Assembly: GCF_030381805.1 (NCBI RefSeq)
Contig: NZ_JAUDRH010000021.1
Location: 72,146 to 136,145, forward strand
Reading direction: 5' to 3'
Length of the DNA stretch: 64,000 nt
Origin: Chlorogloeopsis sp. ULAP01
Lineage (GTDB): Bacteria; Cyanobacteriota; Cyanobacteriia; Cyanobacteriales; Nostocaceae
The notes under the pieces were generated by a model. The model was given only the letters and a program-made list of their open reading frames with translations. It was not told the DNA's origin and did no database searches. The stretch's first letter is position 1. Every line of letters begins with the position of its first letter. Positions 34,019 through 45,100 of the stretch are shown piece by piece. The translations under genes and the position numbers were made by a program.

Positions 34019-35677
34019 TCAGTCCAATTTCGGTTGATACTGAATGTAGTTAGCTGGCATTTGCAATCCTTGGATTTTTAAACTTTGCATCCGGTATAAA
34101 AATGCTGCTCCTCTCATAATTTGGTTGGCAACGTCAACTACTTTTCGATTATTTGGCTCTGCTAAGTAAGATCCCCTCACCCAATTATTGAAACTACCCA
34201 TTGCCGGGCCACACCAAATTTGATAATCGGTTTCTCGTCCTTTTTCTCCAGAATTAGACCAGCGAGATGATAATCCCAGATACCAACGGAAAATTAGAGC
34301 CATCTTCAGTTTAGGGTTGTTGGCAGCTTTAGCTAATTTATCTGGATTTCTTTGAGATAAATAGGCGGCGGTATCCTCCCAAATTGTTTCCAAGCTCTTT
34401 TTAAAAATTTGTTTTTCTAATTTCTCCCTTTCTGCTGGCGGAATGTCTTCAATGGAGTCATAAGTTTTGTATAAATCAGACAGTTTTTGCGCTCGCAGAG
34501 GGAAGAAAGTTCCTCTTTTAAGGACTTGAAGTTTGACGCCCATCTCAAACATATCTGCTGCCGGAGCCATCATCACGTCTGCCATTTCAGCTTGAGCCAG
34601 TAGTTGTTTGGTATGTTCAGATGTTCCGGCTTCAACACAAGACTGGTTAATAGAGCCAGTGACAATATAAGCAGCACCCATCATAAAGGCGGCTAATGCT
34701 GATTGAGGAGTTGCAATTCCTCCTGCTACCCCAACTCGGACAGGTTTTTCATAAGCATATTTTCTTTGAATTTCATCTCTGAGTTCTAGGATGGAAGGAA
34801 ACAGACAAACTAGAGGACGATTATCTGTATGACCACCAGAGTCTGCTTCTACTGTGATATCATCCGCCATTGGAACTTGTTCAGCTAGTTTTGCTTGTAA
34901 TTCACTGATTAGGCCTTGTTCAACTAACTGCTTGAGAATTTTTGTAGGAGCAGGCTGAAGAAATTTGGTTGCAACTTCTCTTCTAGAAATTTTGGCAATA
35001 ATTTTATTTTTGATTTCAATTTTATTAGTTGCATTTAAACTCAGACCAGCACATCGATAGTAGACTATGTTGTCAGTTAAATCTAGGAAGGCAGAAGCTT
35101 CTACTGTTCTGATGCCATATTTGAGATACAAATTAACAACACCGCGTTCAATAGTTGGTTCACTGGGGCTGTGGAGTAAATTAAAAATGTAAGGCCCTTC
35201 TGGTAAGGCTTGTTGAATGCGGTTAATGGCTGCTTCGATACGAGAAGGAGACAAGCCCCCGGCACCAAATGAGCTCAAGATTTTCTCTTTCCCAAGAGCA
35301 ATGACTAGTTCTTCAGAAGCTATTCCTTGAGCCATCGCGCCAGTAGCATAGGCATATTTCACGTTATAAAAATCTAAAAAAGTTGGATCACCTAACTGTT
35401 GAATTGCCAAGGGCGGAACAGCTATAAGCATCTCCACTTTTCCCGTTTGTCCATTATTGGAATTGTATAAGTAACCTTCGTTGGTTACACCAATTTCTCC
35501 TTCTAATCTAATAATATAACAAGGTTTATCTAAATTCAGTAGTTTAGTTTTTATGCCTTCTTTGTCAAAAGAGACAGAATCTAAAGAACCTTGCCAAACT
35601 TGATTATGATGAGAAAAAATGTCTGAAAATTTGAGATCGTTTAAATTCTGACGCAATATAGTGTCTACAAGTCTCAC
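34019..35677 (-). CDS. pfaD-like: PfaD-type enoyl reductase of PUFA/polyketide synthases
   Basis: 552 residues, full length for the family. An FMN-binding TIM barrel of the nitronate-monooxygenase type holds SSFGAGGLSPSRIEAAINRI, FNLLHSPSEPTIERGVV, VEASAFLDLTDNIVYYRCAG, VAGGIATPQSALAAFMMGAA and VTGSINQSCVEAGTSE; the C-terminal domain has TDYQIWCGPAMGSFNNWVRG. PfaD acts in trans as the enoyl reductase of PUFA synthases. Here it supplies the reductive step missing from the two synthase proteins. It is the third gene of the operon that starts at the synthase. Confidence 0.92.
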   Translation of the reverse strand: MRLVDTILRQNLNDLKFSDIFSHHNQVWQGSLDSVSFDKEGIKTKLLNLDKPCYIIRLEGEIGVTNEGYLYNSNNGQTGKVEMLIAVPPLAIQQLGDPTFLDFYNVKYAYATGAMAQGIASEELVIALGKEKILSSFGAGGLSPSRIEAAINRIQQALPEGPYIFNLLHSPSEPTIERGVVNLYLKYGIRTVEASAFLDLTDNIVYYRCAGLSLNATNKIEIKNKIIAKISRREVATKFLQPAPTKILKQLVEQGLISELQAKLAEQVPMADDITVEADSGGHTDNRPLVCLFPSILELRDEIQRKYAYEKPVRVGVAGGIATPQSALAAFMMGAAYIVTGSINQSCVEAGTSEHTKQLLAQAEMADVMMAPAADMFEMGVKLQVLKRGTFFPLRAQKLSDLYKTYDSIEDIPPAEREKLEKQIFKKSLETIWEDTAAYLSQRNPDKLAKAANNPKLKMALIFRWYLGLSSRWSNSGEKGRETDYQIWCGPAMGSFNNWVRGSYLAEPNNRKVVDVANQIMRGAAFLYRMQSLKIQGLQMPANYIQYQPKLD

Positions 35678-35771
35678 GTTGTTAACCCTCTAATTTATAA
35701 GAGTAGGAAGTCAAAATTAGTTGCTTTATGTTCTTGCAAAAATAGAAAGAAAACAGCAATTTGGAGGTAGC

Positions 35772-35828
35772 AGCCTCGAAACCCTCGTTACCAGGTTTAA
35801 CCTGGTAACAATAACTAAAGCCAGAGGC
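35772..35828. other. Intergenic nested hairpin between PfaD and KSQ-AT genes
   Basis: A perfect 9-bp palindromic stem (GTTACCAGG 35787-35795, CCTGGTAAC 35801-35809, 5-base loop) sits inside a wider pairing AGCCTC/GAGGCT (35772-35777, 35823-35828). There is no T-run on either side, so it is more likely an mRNA processing or stability element, or a small repeat, than a terminator. Confidence 0.5.
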
Positions 35829-35846
35829 TCTAGTGCAAGATATCAA

Positions 35847-38800
35847 TTATTGTGTTTGATTCTCTGAATCGAAGGAGTTGTTTTCAACAATATGCTGTAA
35901 ACAATTTAATTGAACCTGAATTATTGCACTAAGTTGATTCAGTGATTCTTGTCTAGCCTGCAAAAAATCAGTATGGGTTTTGGTAAAGTGGGAGGAATTT
36001 TCACTCAACTTTTGATATAGAGTATCGCGTAAATTTAGCATTGGAGTTTCATGAGTGACGTTGTCATTTTTTGTATTGTCAGTAGAAAGAATTTGATTTT
36101 CTTCTTGTTGTGTACTAATTTCCGGTTTTTGTGATTTGTTTACAAATTCATACTCTCTGAGAGTACTTTGGTGAGAGTAAGGATTAACATACTCAAATTT
36201 CTTCAAATCTAGTGATCCATCCTGTTGTTTTCCAGTACCATTAATCAGAAAATTGGAAGCTTGATATGGAAAAATTTTCTGGTCTTTGTTATGCAATTGT
36301 GTAAAGTTCAACTCGCTATCACACAAAGTTATAGTTTTAATTTTTGACTGGTTTTTGTTTGAAGTTTCTTGAACTTGAGAATATAGTAATGACAAGTCCA
36401 TCTTTACTTGATGACTGACAAGCCTTGCCAATGCTCGAATAATAGAAGTATGCTCGTCTAACCCTCTTTTATTGAGAGAAATTGCGACGTGTTCTTTTTG
36501 CTTGAGAGTTCCGCTAATCCATCTCAAACAGTTAGCGCCAGCTCCTACTTCGATAAATATTCTGGCACCATCTTCCCAGACACGGTTAATTAACCGAGGG
36601 AAATCAAGCTGTTGAACAAGAACTTTAGCAATACTGTGACCAATAGAATTACTATCGAGGGTAATTGGTTGGTAATTTGCTGCGGAATAAAAAACAGTAT
36701 TTGGTATATTTTGAATAGGTAAGGTATTTATTTTAACGAGTTCATCGTACTCAGAACGTATAGCCTCGCAATGAATGACATGATTGAAAGGAGCACCAAA
36801 AGCATCGCAATTTAGCCTTTGAATGACTCTTTGGCAGGCTTGGGTATCACCAGCGATCGCGACTTCTTGTGGAGTATTAATGAGAATTAAGTAAACGTGG
36901 TTTTCATGCTTGAGAGCTTCCTGAACGAGGGATACTGGACACATAAGAATATGTGTACTCCAAAACTCAGAGCTTTCTCCATCCTGAATTTGGGGTAATT
37001 TCCAAAACCTGCGAACAGCATTTTTAGCTCCGGATAACTCTGTTTTAAATAGAGCAGATGAGTTCAAGCCCTCACTGCCTTCATGAAAGTGAGTCCACAC
37101 ACCCTGAGCAAGCATCATGCTAGTTTCGCCCAGGCTATACCCAAAGGCGCAATCAGGTTGTAGTTGGAAGTAATTTCTTAGAATTGCACTCAACAATCCA
37201 GCAACACCCATTTCAGATTCGAGCATTGCGACTGGATCGTCTATCAATCTCTGTTCTAGGGCTTCTAATTGCCTTTTTGATAATTTGTTCAGGCTGCGCG
37301 GATAAAGAATTTTCTCTATATTGGCGACACGACTGTAAACGCTTTTGATAATTGGATCGTCGTAAATTTTGGGAAATAGGCGAAACAGATTGCGAGCAAT
37401 ACCGATATAAGAACTGTAAGCACCAGGATAAACGAAAGCGACAGTCCCTTTTTTACCCAGTGGTTTTGGCGTGAAATAGCTACCTACAGGAGTTTGCCAG
37501 TCTTTACCTGTGGCAAAAGCATCGGCAACACCCGCAAGAGCACGCTGAATTTCTCGTATCAATTCTTCTTGATTGCGCCCAATAATTACCATTGTGTAAC
37601 TGGCATTTTGACGCTGTTGAAAGGCTGCAAAGGTAAGGCTTGCGGCAGCTGATAGGGAAGATGTTGTGATTTTTGGTTCTAAAGCGCGGATCTGCTCTAA
37701 TAAGGTTGGACAATCATCAGCAGCGATCGCAAACAAATACAAAGGTGTTTGCTCTAAATACCTACTAATACGTTCTTTTTGAGTTATTTCCTCTGACAAA
37801 ATTAAATGTACGTAGCTGCCATCCATCTCCATACTGTTAATGGCAGCGATTCTTTTAGTAGCTCCTGGTTCTAAAAACCACGGTTTTGATTCAACAGCTA
37901 CATAAAAAGGGCTATTCTGCCAAAGTTCTGGTAGTTTGGGAGCAGTCCACTGAGGTACACCGGGAATGTAACGGTGATACAAGCAGAGCGCAGTTTTAAT
38001 TAAACTGACTATGCCTGAGACAGCGTAAGTATGACCAATATTGGCTTTAACACTGCCAATAGCACAAGTCAGATTGGGTTCGTAAGTTCGATAAGCTTGG
38101 AGCAAACCCTTAATTTCTGACTCATCTTGATGGGGAACCCCACTACCGAAAACTTCTAGATAGCCAATGTCTGTGGGCATGATACCCGTAGAATGAAAAG
38201 TTTGATGGCAAACTTGCGTTACTGCTGCCTCCTCAGAGAGTGTGTTGGTGGTGGAATTCTGTTTCAAGACACTGAGGGCTTCCATTACTGCATAAATGCG
38301 ATCGCCATCTTGTTGTGCTGTTTCATGGAGCTTCAACACCACCGCAGCTGCACCTTCACCTACCATCCAGCCATTAGTATTGCGATCATAGCTGAGAGTA
38401 TTGATGCCTTGGTTGACTTTTGCTATCTGATTTCGTGCTAAAACACTAGCACTATTTCCGGCAAGTTCGACAGCACCGACAACAACAGCATCTACTTCTT
38501 TGATAGAAAGTAGCTTTTGTGCAACTTCTAAAGCTGTGAATACAGAATTTTGTTCGGCAGTAAGTGTAAATGAAGGGCCAGCAAAATTCCATAAATTAGA
38601 AATACTGCATAAATTGGCAATACTGTCTTTCGCTTGCTGATTAAACAGACAAAGAGAAACTTCTGCTGCCACAACAATCACAACTCCTACCCTGCTGCCT
38701 TGATTGAGTTTTGCATCTTTCAGGGCGCGATCGGCTACCTTAAGTATCAACAATTCTTGAGGATTTAATTTATCCGCTTTCTCAGGTGCTAATTGAAAAT

Positions 38801-39050
38801 CTGATAAATCAATATCAAAATCTTTTATGTATGCACCTACAGGTGCTGTGCCGCTTTCAAAGCCATAGTTTTTGAGCAAATGCTCTTGCTTTTGCGCTCC
38901 TTGCCATCGTTGAGGAGGAACATCTATAAAGTGTTGGGTTGCTTCATAAATACTGCGTTCAAAAGTATCTAATTCTTTGCAGCCTCCCAAAAAGCAATCC
39001 ATACCAACAATCGCAATTTTGGGATTATTACTTTGCTCACCTATGCCCAT
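35847..39050 (-). CDS. KSQ/CLF-like ketosynthase fused to PfaB-type acyltransferase
   Basis: 1067 residues. Residues 1-430 are a ketosynthase fold with changed active site: the expected Cys is Gln (GPSFTLTAEQNSVFTALE, near residue 167) and the first His of the family is lost (EVFGSGVPH in place of EAHGTGT), while KANIGHTYAVSG is kept. This is the pattern of chain-length factors and KSQ loading domains. Residues about 510-830 form an acyltransferase with the nucleophile in AFGYSLGETSMM, as in PfaB/HglC-like proteins. The last ~200 residues are a Gln/Asn-rich linker and a helical tail (FLQARQESLNQLSAIIQVQL). It probably pairs with the large synthase to set chain length and supply acyl units. 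Confidence 0.85.
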   Translation of the reverse strand: MGIGEQSNNPKIAIVGMDCFLGGCKELDTFERSIYEATQHFIDVPPQRWQGAQKQEHLLKNYGFESGTAPVGAYIKDFDIDLSDFQLAPEKADKLNPQELLILKVADRALKDAKLNQGSRVGVVIVVAAEVSLCLFNQQAKDSIANLCSISNLWNFAGPSFTLTAEQNSVFTALEVAQKLLSIKEVDAVVVGAVELAGNSASVLARNQIAKVNQGINTLSYDRNTNGWMVGEGAAAVVLKLHETAQQDGDRIYAVMEALSVLKQNSTTNTLSEEAAVTQVCHQTFHSTGIMPTDIGYLEVFGSGVPHQDESEIKGLLQAYRTYEPNLTCAIGSVKANIGHTYAVSGIVSLIKTALCLYHRYIPGVPQWTAPKLPELWQNSPFYVAVESKPWFLEPGATKRIAAINSMEMDGSYVHLILSEEITQKERISRYLEQTPLYLFAIAADDCPTLLEQIRALEPKITTSSLSAAASLTFAAFQQRQNASYTMVIIGRNQEELIREIQRALAGVADAFATGKDWQTPVGSYFTPKPLGKKGTVAFVYPGAYSSYIGIARNLFRLFPKIYDDPIIKSVYSRVANIEKILYPRSLNKLSKRQLEALEQRLIDDPVAMLESEMGVAGLLSAILRNYFQLQPDCAFGYSLGETSMMLAQGVWTHFHEGSEGLNSSALFKTELSGAKNAVRRFWKLPQIQDGESSEFWSTHILMCPVSLVQEALKHENHVYLILINTPQEVAIAGDTQACQRVIQRLNCDAFGAPFNHVIHCEAIRSEYDELVKINTLPIQNIPNTVFYSAANYQPITLDSNSIGHSIAKVLVQQLDFPRLINRVWEDGARIFIEVGAGANCLRWISGTLKQKEHVAISLNKRGLDEHTSIIRALARLVSHQVKMDLSLLYSQVQETSNKNQSKIKTITLCDSELNFTQLHNKDQKIFPYQASNFLINGTGKQQDGSLDLKKFEYVNPYSHQSTLREYEFVNKSQKPEISTQQEENQILSTDNTKNDNVTHETPMLNLRDTLYQKLSENSSHFTKTHTDFLQARQESLNQLSAIIQVQLNCLQHIVENNSFDSENQTQ

Positions 39051-39179
39051 TACTTAATCTCCTCGTACCAACGCATACTTTGAGAAACTTGTACCTACCC
39101 AAAAGAAGGGGAAGAATGGAAGAGTGGGAGAGGGAAACTGTAGGAAGAATCATTCTCCCTGTCCCCTGTCCCCTATTTC

Positions 39180-42100
39180 CTATCCTCTTTTCGTAGGCAA
39201 AATAGTTCCCTTTGCTCCAATCATGCGAGTATATATTTTCCCTTGAATGTCATGTGCAATCACATCAGCAATCACAGATGATTCAGTTTTTGATTTGACT
39301 TCGCAAGAAACGTAAAACTTTTCACCAAATGGAATAGGTGCGAACTGTTCAAAAGTTTTTATTTCTGAAGGTAAACAACCTTTTTGATGAAAATACTGCG
39401 TCCAAATCCACAGTGAATGAATTTGAACATCTGCAATATAGGGATTAAACGTGATTACTGGAAATTGCCCTTGTTGTCTATTTCCAAGATTTGGCAAAGT
39501 ACATTCTATAGTAACCTTTTCAGGACTGGCATTTAAGATAGTTTTTACACCTTGAAAATAAGGGCCGTGAAACAAGCTCATTGCTCCATTTTGATAAAGC
39601 GAGTTACTAGAACCAAAGATTATTTCTTCTTGTTGCAAGTTAAGGGCATCATAATTAGGGGTAACAGGAATTTGATGTTTAAGCTTGACATGGCTGCTAA
39701 AGTGATAACGTATTTTTCCTTCTCGGTTTTGACTCCAGATTTTAGCATCAAGCTCTATCTCATCTGCATCGTTTTTAGCAATCTCTTGTAAATCTATGGT
39801 GTATTCACTGGCAAGACTTTCATCAAAAATAATTCCCTTCAAAACCTTATAGTTTAGACAACTAAATGATTTGTAACCGGGATAAAGTTGTTCGCAGGTG
39901 CTCGTAATCCATGATAAGGCACAAGTGGCAGGTAAAACTGGGCGACCAGCAATCACATGATCTTGTAAAAATGGGTTGGCTGCTAATTTTAATCGTCGCT
40001 GGATACGAAATTTTTTCAACTCAGGGTTGAGAGATTTTGGTGTGTAGGTGAGGGGACTACCAATTACCACTTGCACAGTTGGTTGGTTGGTTTGTGTTAG
40101 TTCGTTAACTAACATTTGAGTTCCAACTTTTATAGGAATAGTCTCAATACCCCGTTCGGTAAAAGCTTTCTTTAATTCTGGAGTTACCATGCCACTTTCC
40201 CAGGGTCCCCAATTGATCGCAACTACGTGACAATTGGGATAATTACGTTTCACAAGATGAGCTGACTTGTTAAGAATTTCGTTGGCGATCGCATAATCTG
40301 ACTGGCCAATATTCCCATAAAAACCCACTACAGAGGAAAACAGGACTAAATAATTCAGTTGATCGGGCGACACACAACGCAGCAGATTTTCCAATCCTTT
40401 AACTTTGGCAGCGTAAACGGTTTCAAAATCCCGTTCTGATTTGTTTTCAATGCGTTTATCTGCTAAATTGCCAGCTCCGTGAATAATTCCTGTTACTGTA
40501 CCTAAACGTTCTACTACGGCATTAAGTTGTTCTTGGAGCAGTGTTGCATCAGTTATATCCACGCTCAAATATTCTGCTTGTCCACCTGCCTGCTCAATTG
40601 CTCGTAGTGTTGTGTCAATTTCTCGCCGAGAGGAAATAGCCTTATACTTTTTCTGCACCATTGCAGGTGTAGGCTTGTCCCCTTTGGCTAGAAAATCATC
40701 CATAATCCGCTTTTTCAGTTCCCCCTCATTTAAGCAGCCTTCAGCCCATACAGGTTCGGGATCTACAGGAGAACGTCCGAGCAAAATAAATTTGCATTGA
40801 TAACATTGTGCCAATTGAATAACGCATTGAGCTGTTATCCCTTTTGCACCACCACTGACGAGAAAGACTTGGGATCGGGGAGAAGACGCGGAGATGGAAA
40901 GACGCGGTGACGCGGAGAGAGAAGAGTTCTCCGTGTCTCCCCCTCCCCGTGTCCCCGTGTCCTCTTCACACACCAGTGTTGTTCGTCCTTGCGAACTATA
41001 TCCAACTTCAGTAATTAACCGATTGGGATCGTAGAGTTCGGCGAGGATATAGCTTACTGATGTTTGAGTATCTAAATCGGGGCTGAGATCTAGCGCTCGG
41101 CAAAATACGGGTTCCCATTCTTGATTTAAGGTTTTGGTTAATCCAAACAGCCCACTACCGATGGCACCAAAGTTGGTTTTCTGTCCTAGTCCGAACTCAC
41201 CATCAAGACGAGCAACAGTCAAAAAGCAACTACGTCCTACAGATGCGGCTTGATTGAGTGGTTCTTTAAGATGTTTGGCAATCAGAAAGACTTGGCGAAG
41301 TAGGGCTTTCTCGGTTTCCAGATAACGGATGTCATTGCTAGTATCGTCATGACTTGCAGGATTGAGGTGAATGAACGCGGCAATTGAACCATACTCAGAG
41401 GCGATCGCTTCTAACTGATTTTTCAAATTCTCCTCACTCAATGAAGCCAAGACAACACGATTTACTCCTTCTGGTAAAGGCAACTGTTGTGCAATTAAGG
41501 TTTGGGGAAAACTTAAGACAACCACTTTCCAACCGCGTTCATAAAGAGCAAGAGCAAGTTCTGAGGTAGTGAGGGAGCCATCATCAGTAAGCAAGGCAAT
41601 ATGCTTTTCTGGCAAGGTAAAATCTAAAACGTCGGGTTCTGGAAGAAATTTGAGTTTGACTGGACTGCGGAGAATCTTACAATCTAGCTCAGGTAGCTGG
41701 CTGCAAGGCTCGACTGGAAGTGTTTTTTTTTCCAGCACGTTAGCCTGTTGTTTCATGTAGTCAACTATTTGACCAAGAGTACGTAATTCTCCCAGTTCTT
41801 CTGGATTAGGCCTGGGTAAATCTGGGTATAGCTCCAACAGCGCTCCCAGTATTTCAACTCGTTTGATCGAATCAATTCCCAAATCTGCCTCCATATCCAT
41901 CGACAGTTCTAGCATCTCTACTGGATAGCCTGTCTTTTCGCTCACAACGTTGAGCAGAATTTGGCTGAGATCGCTAAAATCAACCGATGGGACTGGGGAA
42001 ACCGATTCTGCTGGAGTAATGGCAATAGCAGAAACTAGGGAAGTTGGTTCTTCTGGAGTAGCAATAGTGGCAGGAATTGAGGAGGAAGAAGACACTGAGA

Positions 42101-45100
42101 ATTGTGAATCAGATTCTCTCCCAAAGTCTTGTTGTCTCCTTGTCTCCTTGTCCTCATTTCTCTTTGCGTCTTCTACTTCTTGCGCTATGTTGGTGGGTGC
42201 AGACTCAATTTGAGCAATTGCTGGTACAAGAGTCCGCATATACTCTACGATTTGACCAAGAGTACGTAGTTGTCCCAGTTCTTCTGGATTCGGCTTGGGC
42301 AAATCTGGGTATAATTCCAACAGCGCTCCCAAAATTTCAACTCGTTTGATCGAATCAATTCCTAAATCAGCCTCGATATCCATCGACAGTTCCAACATCT
42401 CGACTGGATAACCTGTCTTCTCACTTACAACATTTAGTAGAGTCTGACTCAGGGTAGCTTCATCAATTGTGATTGGTGATGAGAGCGTATCTATAGACGT
42501 GTCAGAAGTTTTGATTGCAACTGGTTTTGTACCATTATTAGTATCAGAATGAACACCATTAGTTGAAACAACTTCAGGGCTAACTCCCAAGTTTGTGCCA
42601 TTACTCCCATGATGATAAACGCCATTACTTAGGTCAGAATGGACACCATTAGTTGAAACAACTTCAAAGCTAGTTACTAACTCATTAACAGGTACAGCAA
42701 CAATAGAATTATCTTGCTGCTCACTAATAGTAGATTCCTCTGATGGTAAAACCGCAGGACGTTTATCTGTTCTCCGCTGGGAGTCTAAAACCCCATCTTC
42801 TATAAGTTGCAAGTCTGGGTTAGGGTAACAGTTCTTTCCCCAAACCTCCTGTTCCATTTTATTGCCCTTATTCGCAATCAACAGATCATACTGTTGCTGG
42901 AGCAATTGGAAAAAGTTTTTGGTGTGTTCTGTTTGATGATTCAGATACTGCTCATGAACGCGCAGAGTTTCGCCTTGGTGCTCGTGAAAACGCATAATAC
43001 TGCGTTCAGCATATGAGAGTGCTATTTGCTTATTTTCTGCCTGGGGAAGAGCAGATTGACTATTTTTGAGCAAGGAATTCTGCTGCTGCATCAGTTGGAA
43101 GAAGGTTTTAGTATATTCCGTCTGATGCTGCAAAGATTGTTCGTGAACACGCAGAACATCACGTTGATGGCGATTAAATTCTATCAGAGTGTACTCTAAG
43201 CTGTCTAAAATTAGTTGATAATTTTGAGGAAGTTGTGGATTTGATTGCTGTTGTGGTTGAGAAGTTGCTTGAGGAGATTTCATCATCTCAGAGGATTTTT
43301 CTGGTTTATTACCGTTTGCAACTAGTATGGACTTGCTATTTTCTGTGTTTACATATGGGGGAGTGTTGTTAACAGTAAGACTAGAAGGGGTATTAGCACC
43401 AGGAGAATTATCTTTTGGATGCGTAAAACTAACTTGATACCCATTTTGGTGAATTTTCTCGCCAGAAGATTCTGCTGGTTTATAACCGTTTGTAACTAGT
43501 GCAGGCTGGTGGTGTTCTGAATTCACATATGAGGGGATGGGCGTCTTGTTTGTGTTTAAGACAGGCAGAGTAGAGAAATCATCTTTTGCATATGCAATAC
43601 TGACTTGATGTCCATTTTGCAGAGCTTTTGCAAAAGCTTGCTTGGTTTTTTCTGACAGATAGTTACTACCATTTAACCAAACATTCAATAGCTTATTTTT
43701 GGCAACTTCTGGGGTTTTGTACTCGATTTGATAGGGATCGAGATTTTTTAAAGGCAATCCAGCGACACGCAACTGCACAACAGCTTCTCGAAGACAGCGA
43801 TCGCTATCCTTTTGCTGACTGCTATTTAAAGCCACAGCCAAATGGGGTTTTTCTGCAAGAATATCTTTCACCAAGTTGGTGAGAATACTTTTAGGCCCAA
43901 ATTCGATGAAGCAATAACCACCTTCAGCGTAAATATTTTCAATTTCTTGCTTGAAAAGTACCTGATTAATCAGATGTTGTTTGAGGATTTTTTGAATGGC
44001 TTGGGGTTCACTTGGGTAGCGCTCTCCTGTCACATTAGTGTAGACAGAGATTTGTGGCTGGTTAAAATTCACTTTCTCAATTGCATGAGCAAAGGGTTTT
44101 TGGGCATGAGCTACCAATGGTGTATGAAAAGCTGCCGAAACTGGTAGTAAAACGGTAGAGAAAGCACTTTTCTCTAAAATATCTCGAATTTTGGCGATTT
44201 CAGCCTTTGCTCCTGCTAAGACAACTTGACGAGGAGAGTTCAAATTAGCAATGGTGACTAAAGGAAAATTCTTGACTACCTCTTCAACTTGAGTGACATC
44301 TCCTTTGACTGCCAGCATCGCCCCGGCATCGAACTCAGGATCGTTTGGTGCAGCCATAGCTTGTCCTCTGGCTTTTACCAAGAAAAAGTAATCTTCTTCA
44401 CTGAGAACACCAGCAGCCCATAGAGCTGTCAGTTCTCCAAAGCTGTGTCCAACAACAAAATCTGGCTTGAACCCTGCCTGTTGTAATATCTTGTAAAGCC
44501 CAACACTAAAAGCTCCGATTGCTGGCTGGGCATATTCTGTTTGCTGTAGTGCTTCAACCTGTGCCTGTCTTTGAGGCGGATTAAATACAGGAGGAGGAAA
44601 AACTATTTCTGAAAGGGGCTGTAAACCATCTTTACAGAAAAGACTATCTATGCAACTATAGCTCTGTCGTAAGTAAGGAAAGTTAATTGCAAGTTCTCGA
44701 CCCATTTCCAAGTATTGAGAGCCTTGCCCAGAAAACAGAGCTACTATTTTCCCCTCAGTTACAATACCCGTTTTGCGGTAAAAAATCCCTTGGGGATGTT
44801 CCCACGAGGAGGCTTGGGAGTTATCTTGGAGCAATTTAATGGTGATTTGCAGTAACTTGCAAGCATCTGCTAAAGAATCGGCAACAAATCCAACTCTGGC
44901 ATCTGTGACAGGAATTTCTAATGATTGACACGCTGCAATCAGTAGTTCATAATCCTGTTCTTGATCTTCGGATTGCAATTTACTTAGAATTTCTTCACAA
45001 CGCGATAATAACTGCTCTGGTGTAGGTGCAAATATAAATACTGACTGGGGAGTTTTATGTAAACGATAAGGGCGATCGTGTTCACCGGAATATTCTTCCA

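Noticed and set aside
35772..35828. Hairpin between PfaD and KSQ-AT genes as a terminator
   Set aside because: No T-run follows on either strand, and a terminator here would cut the synthase operon.
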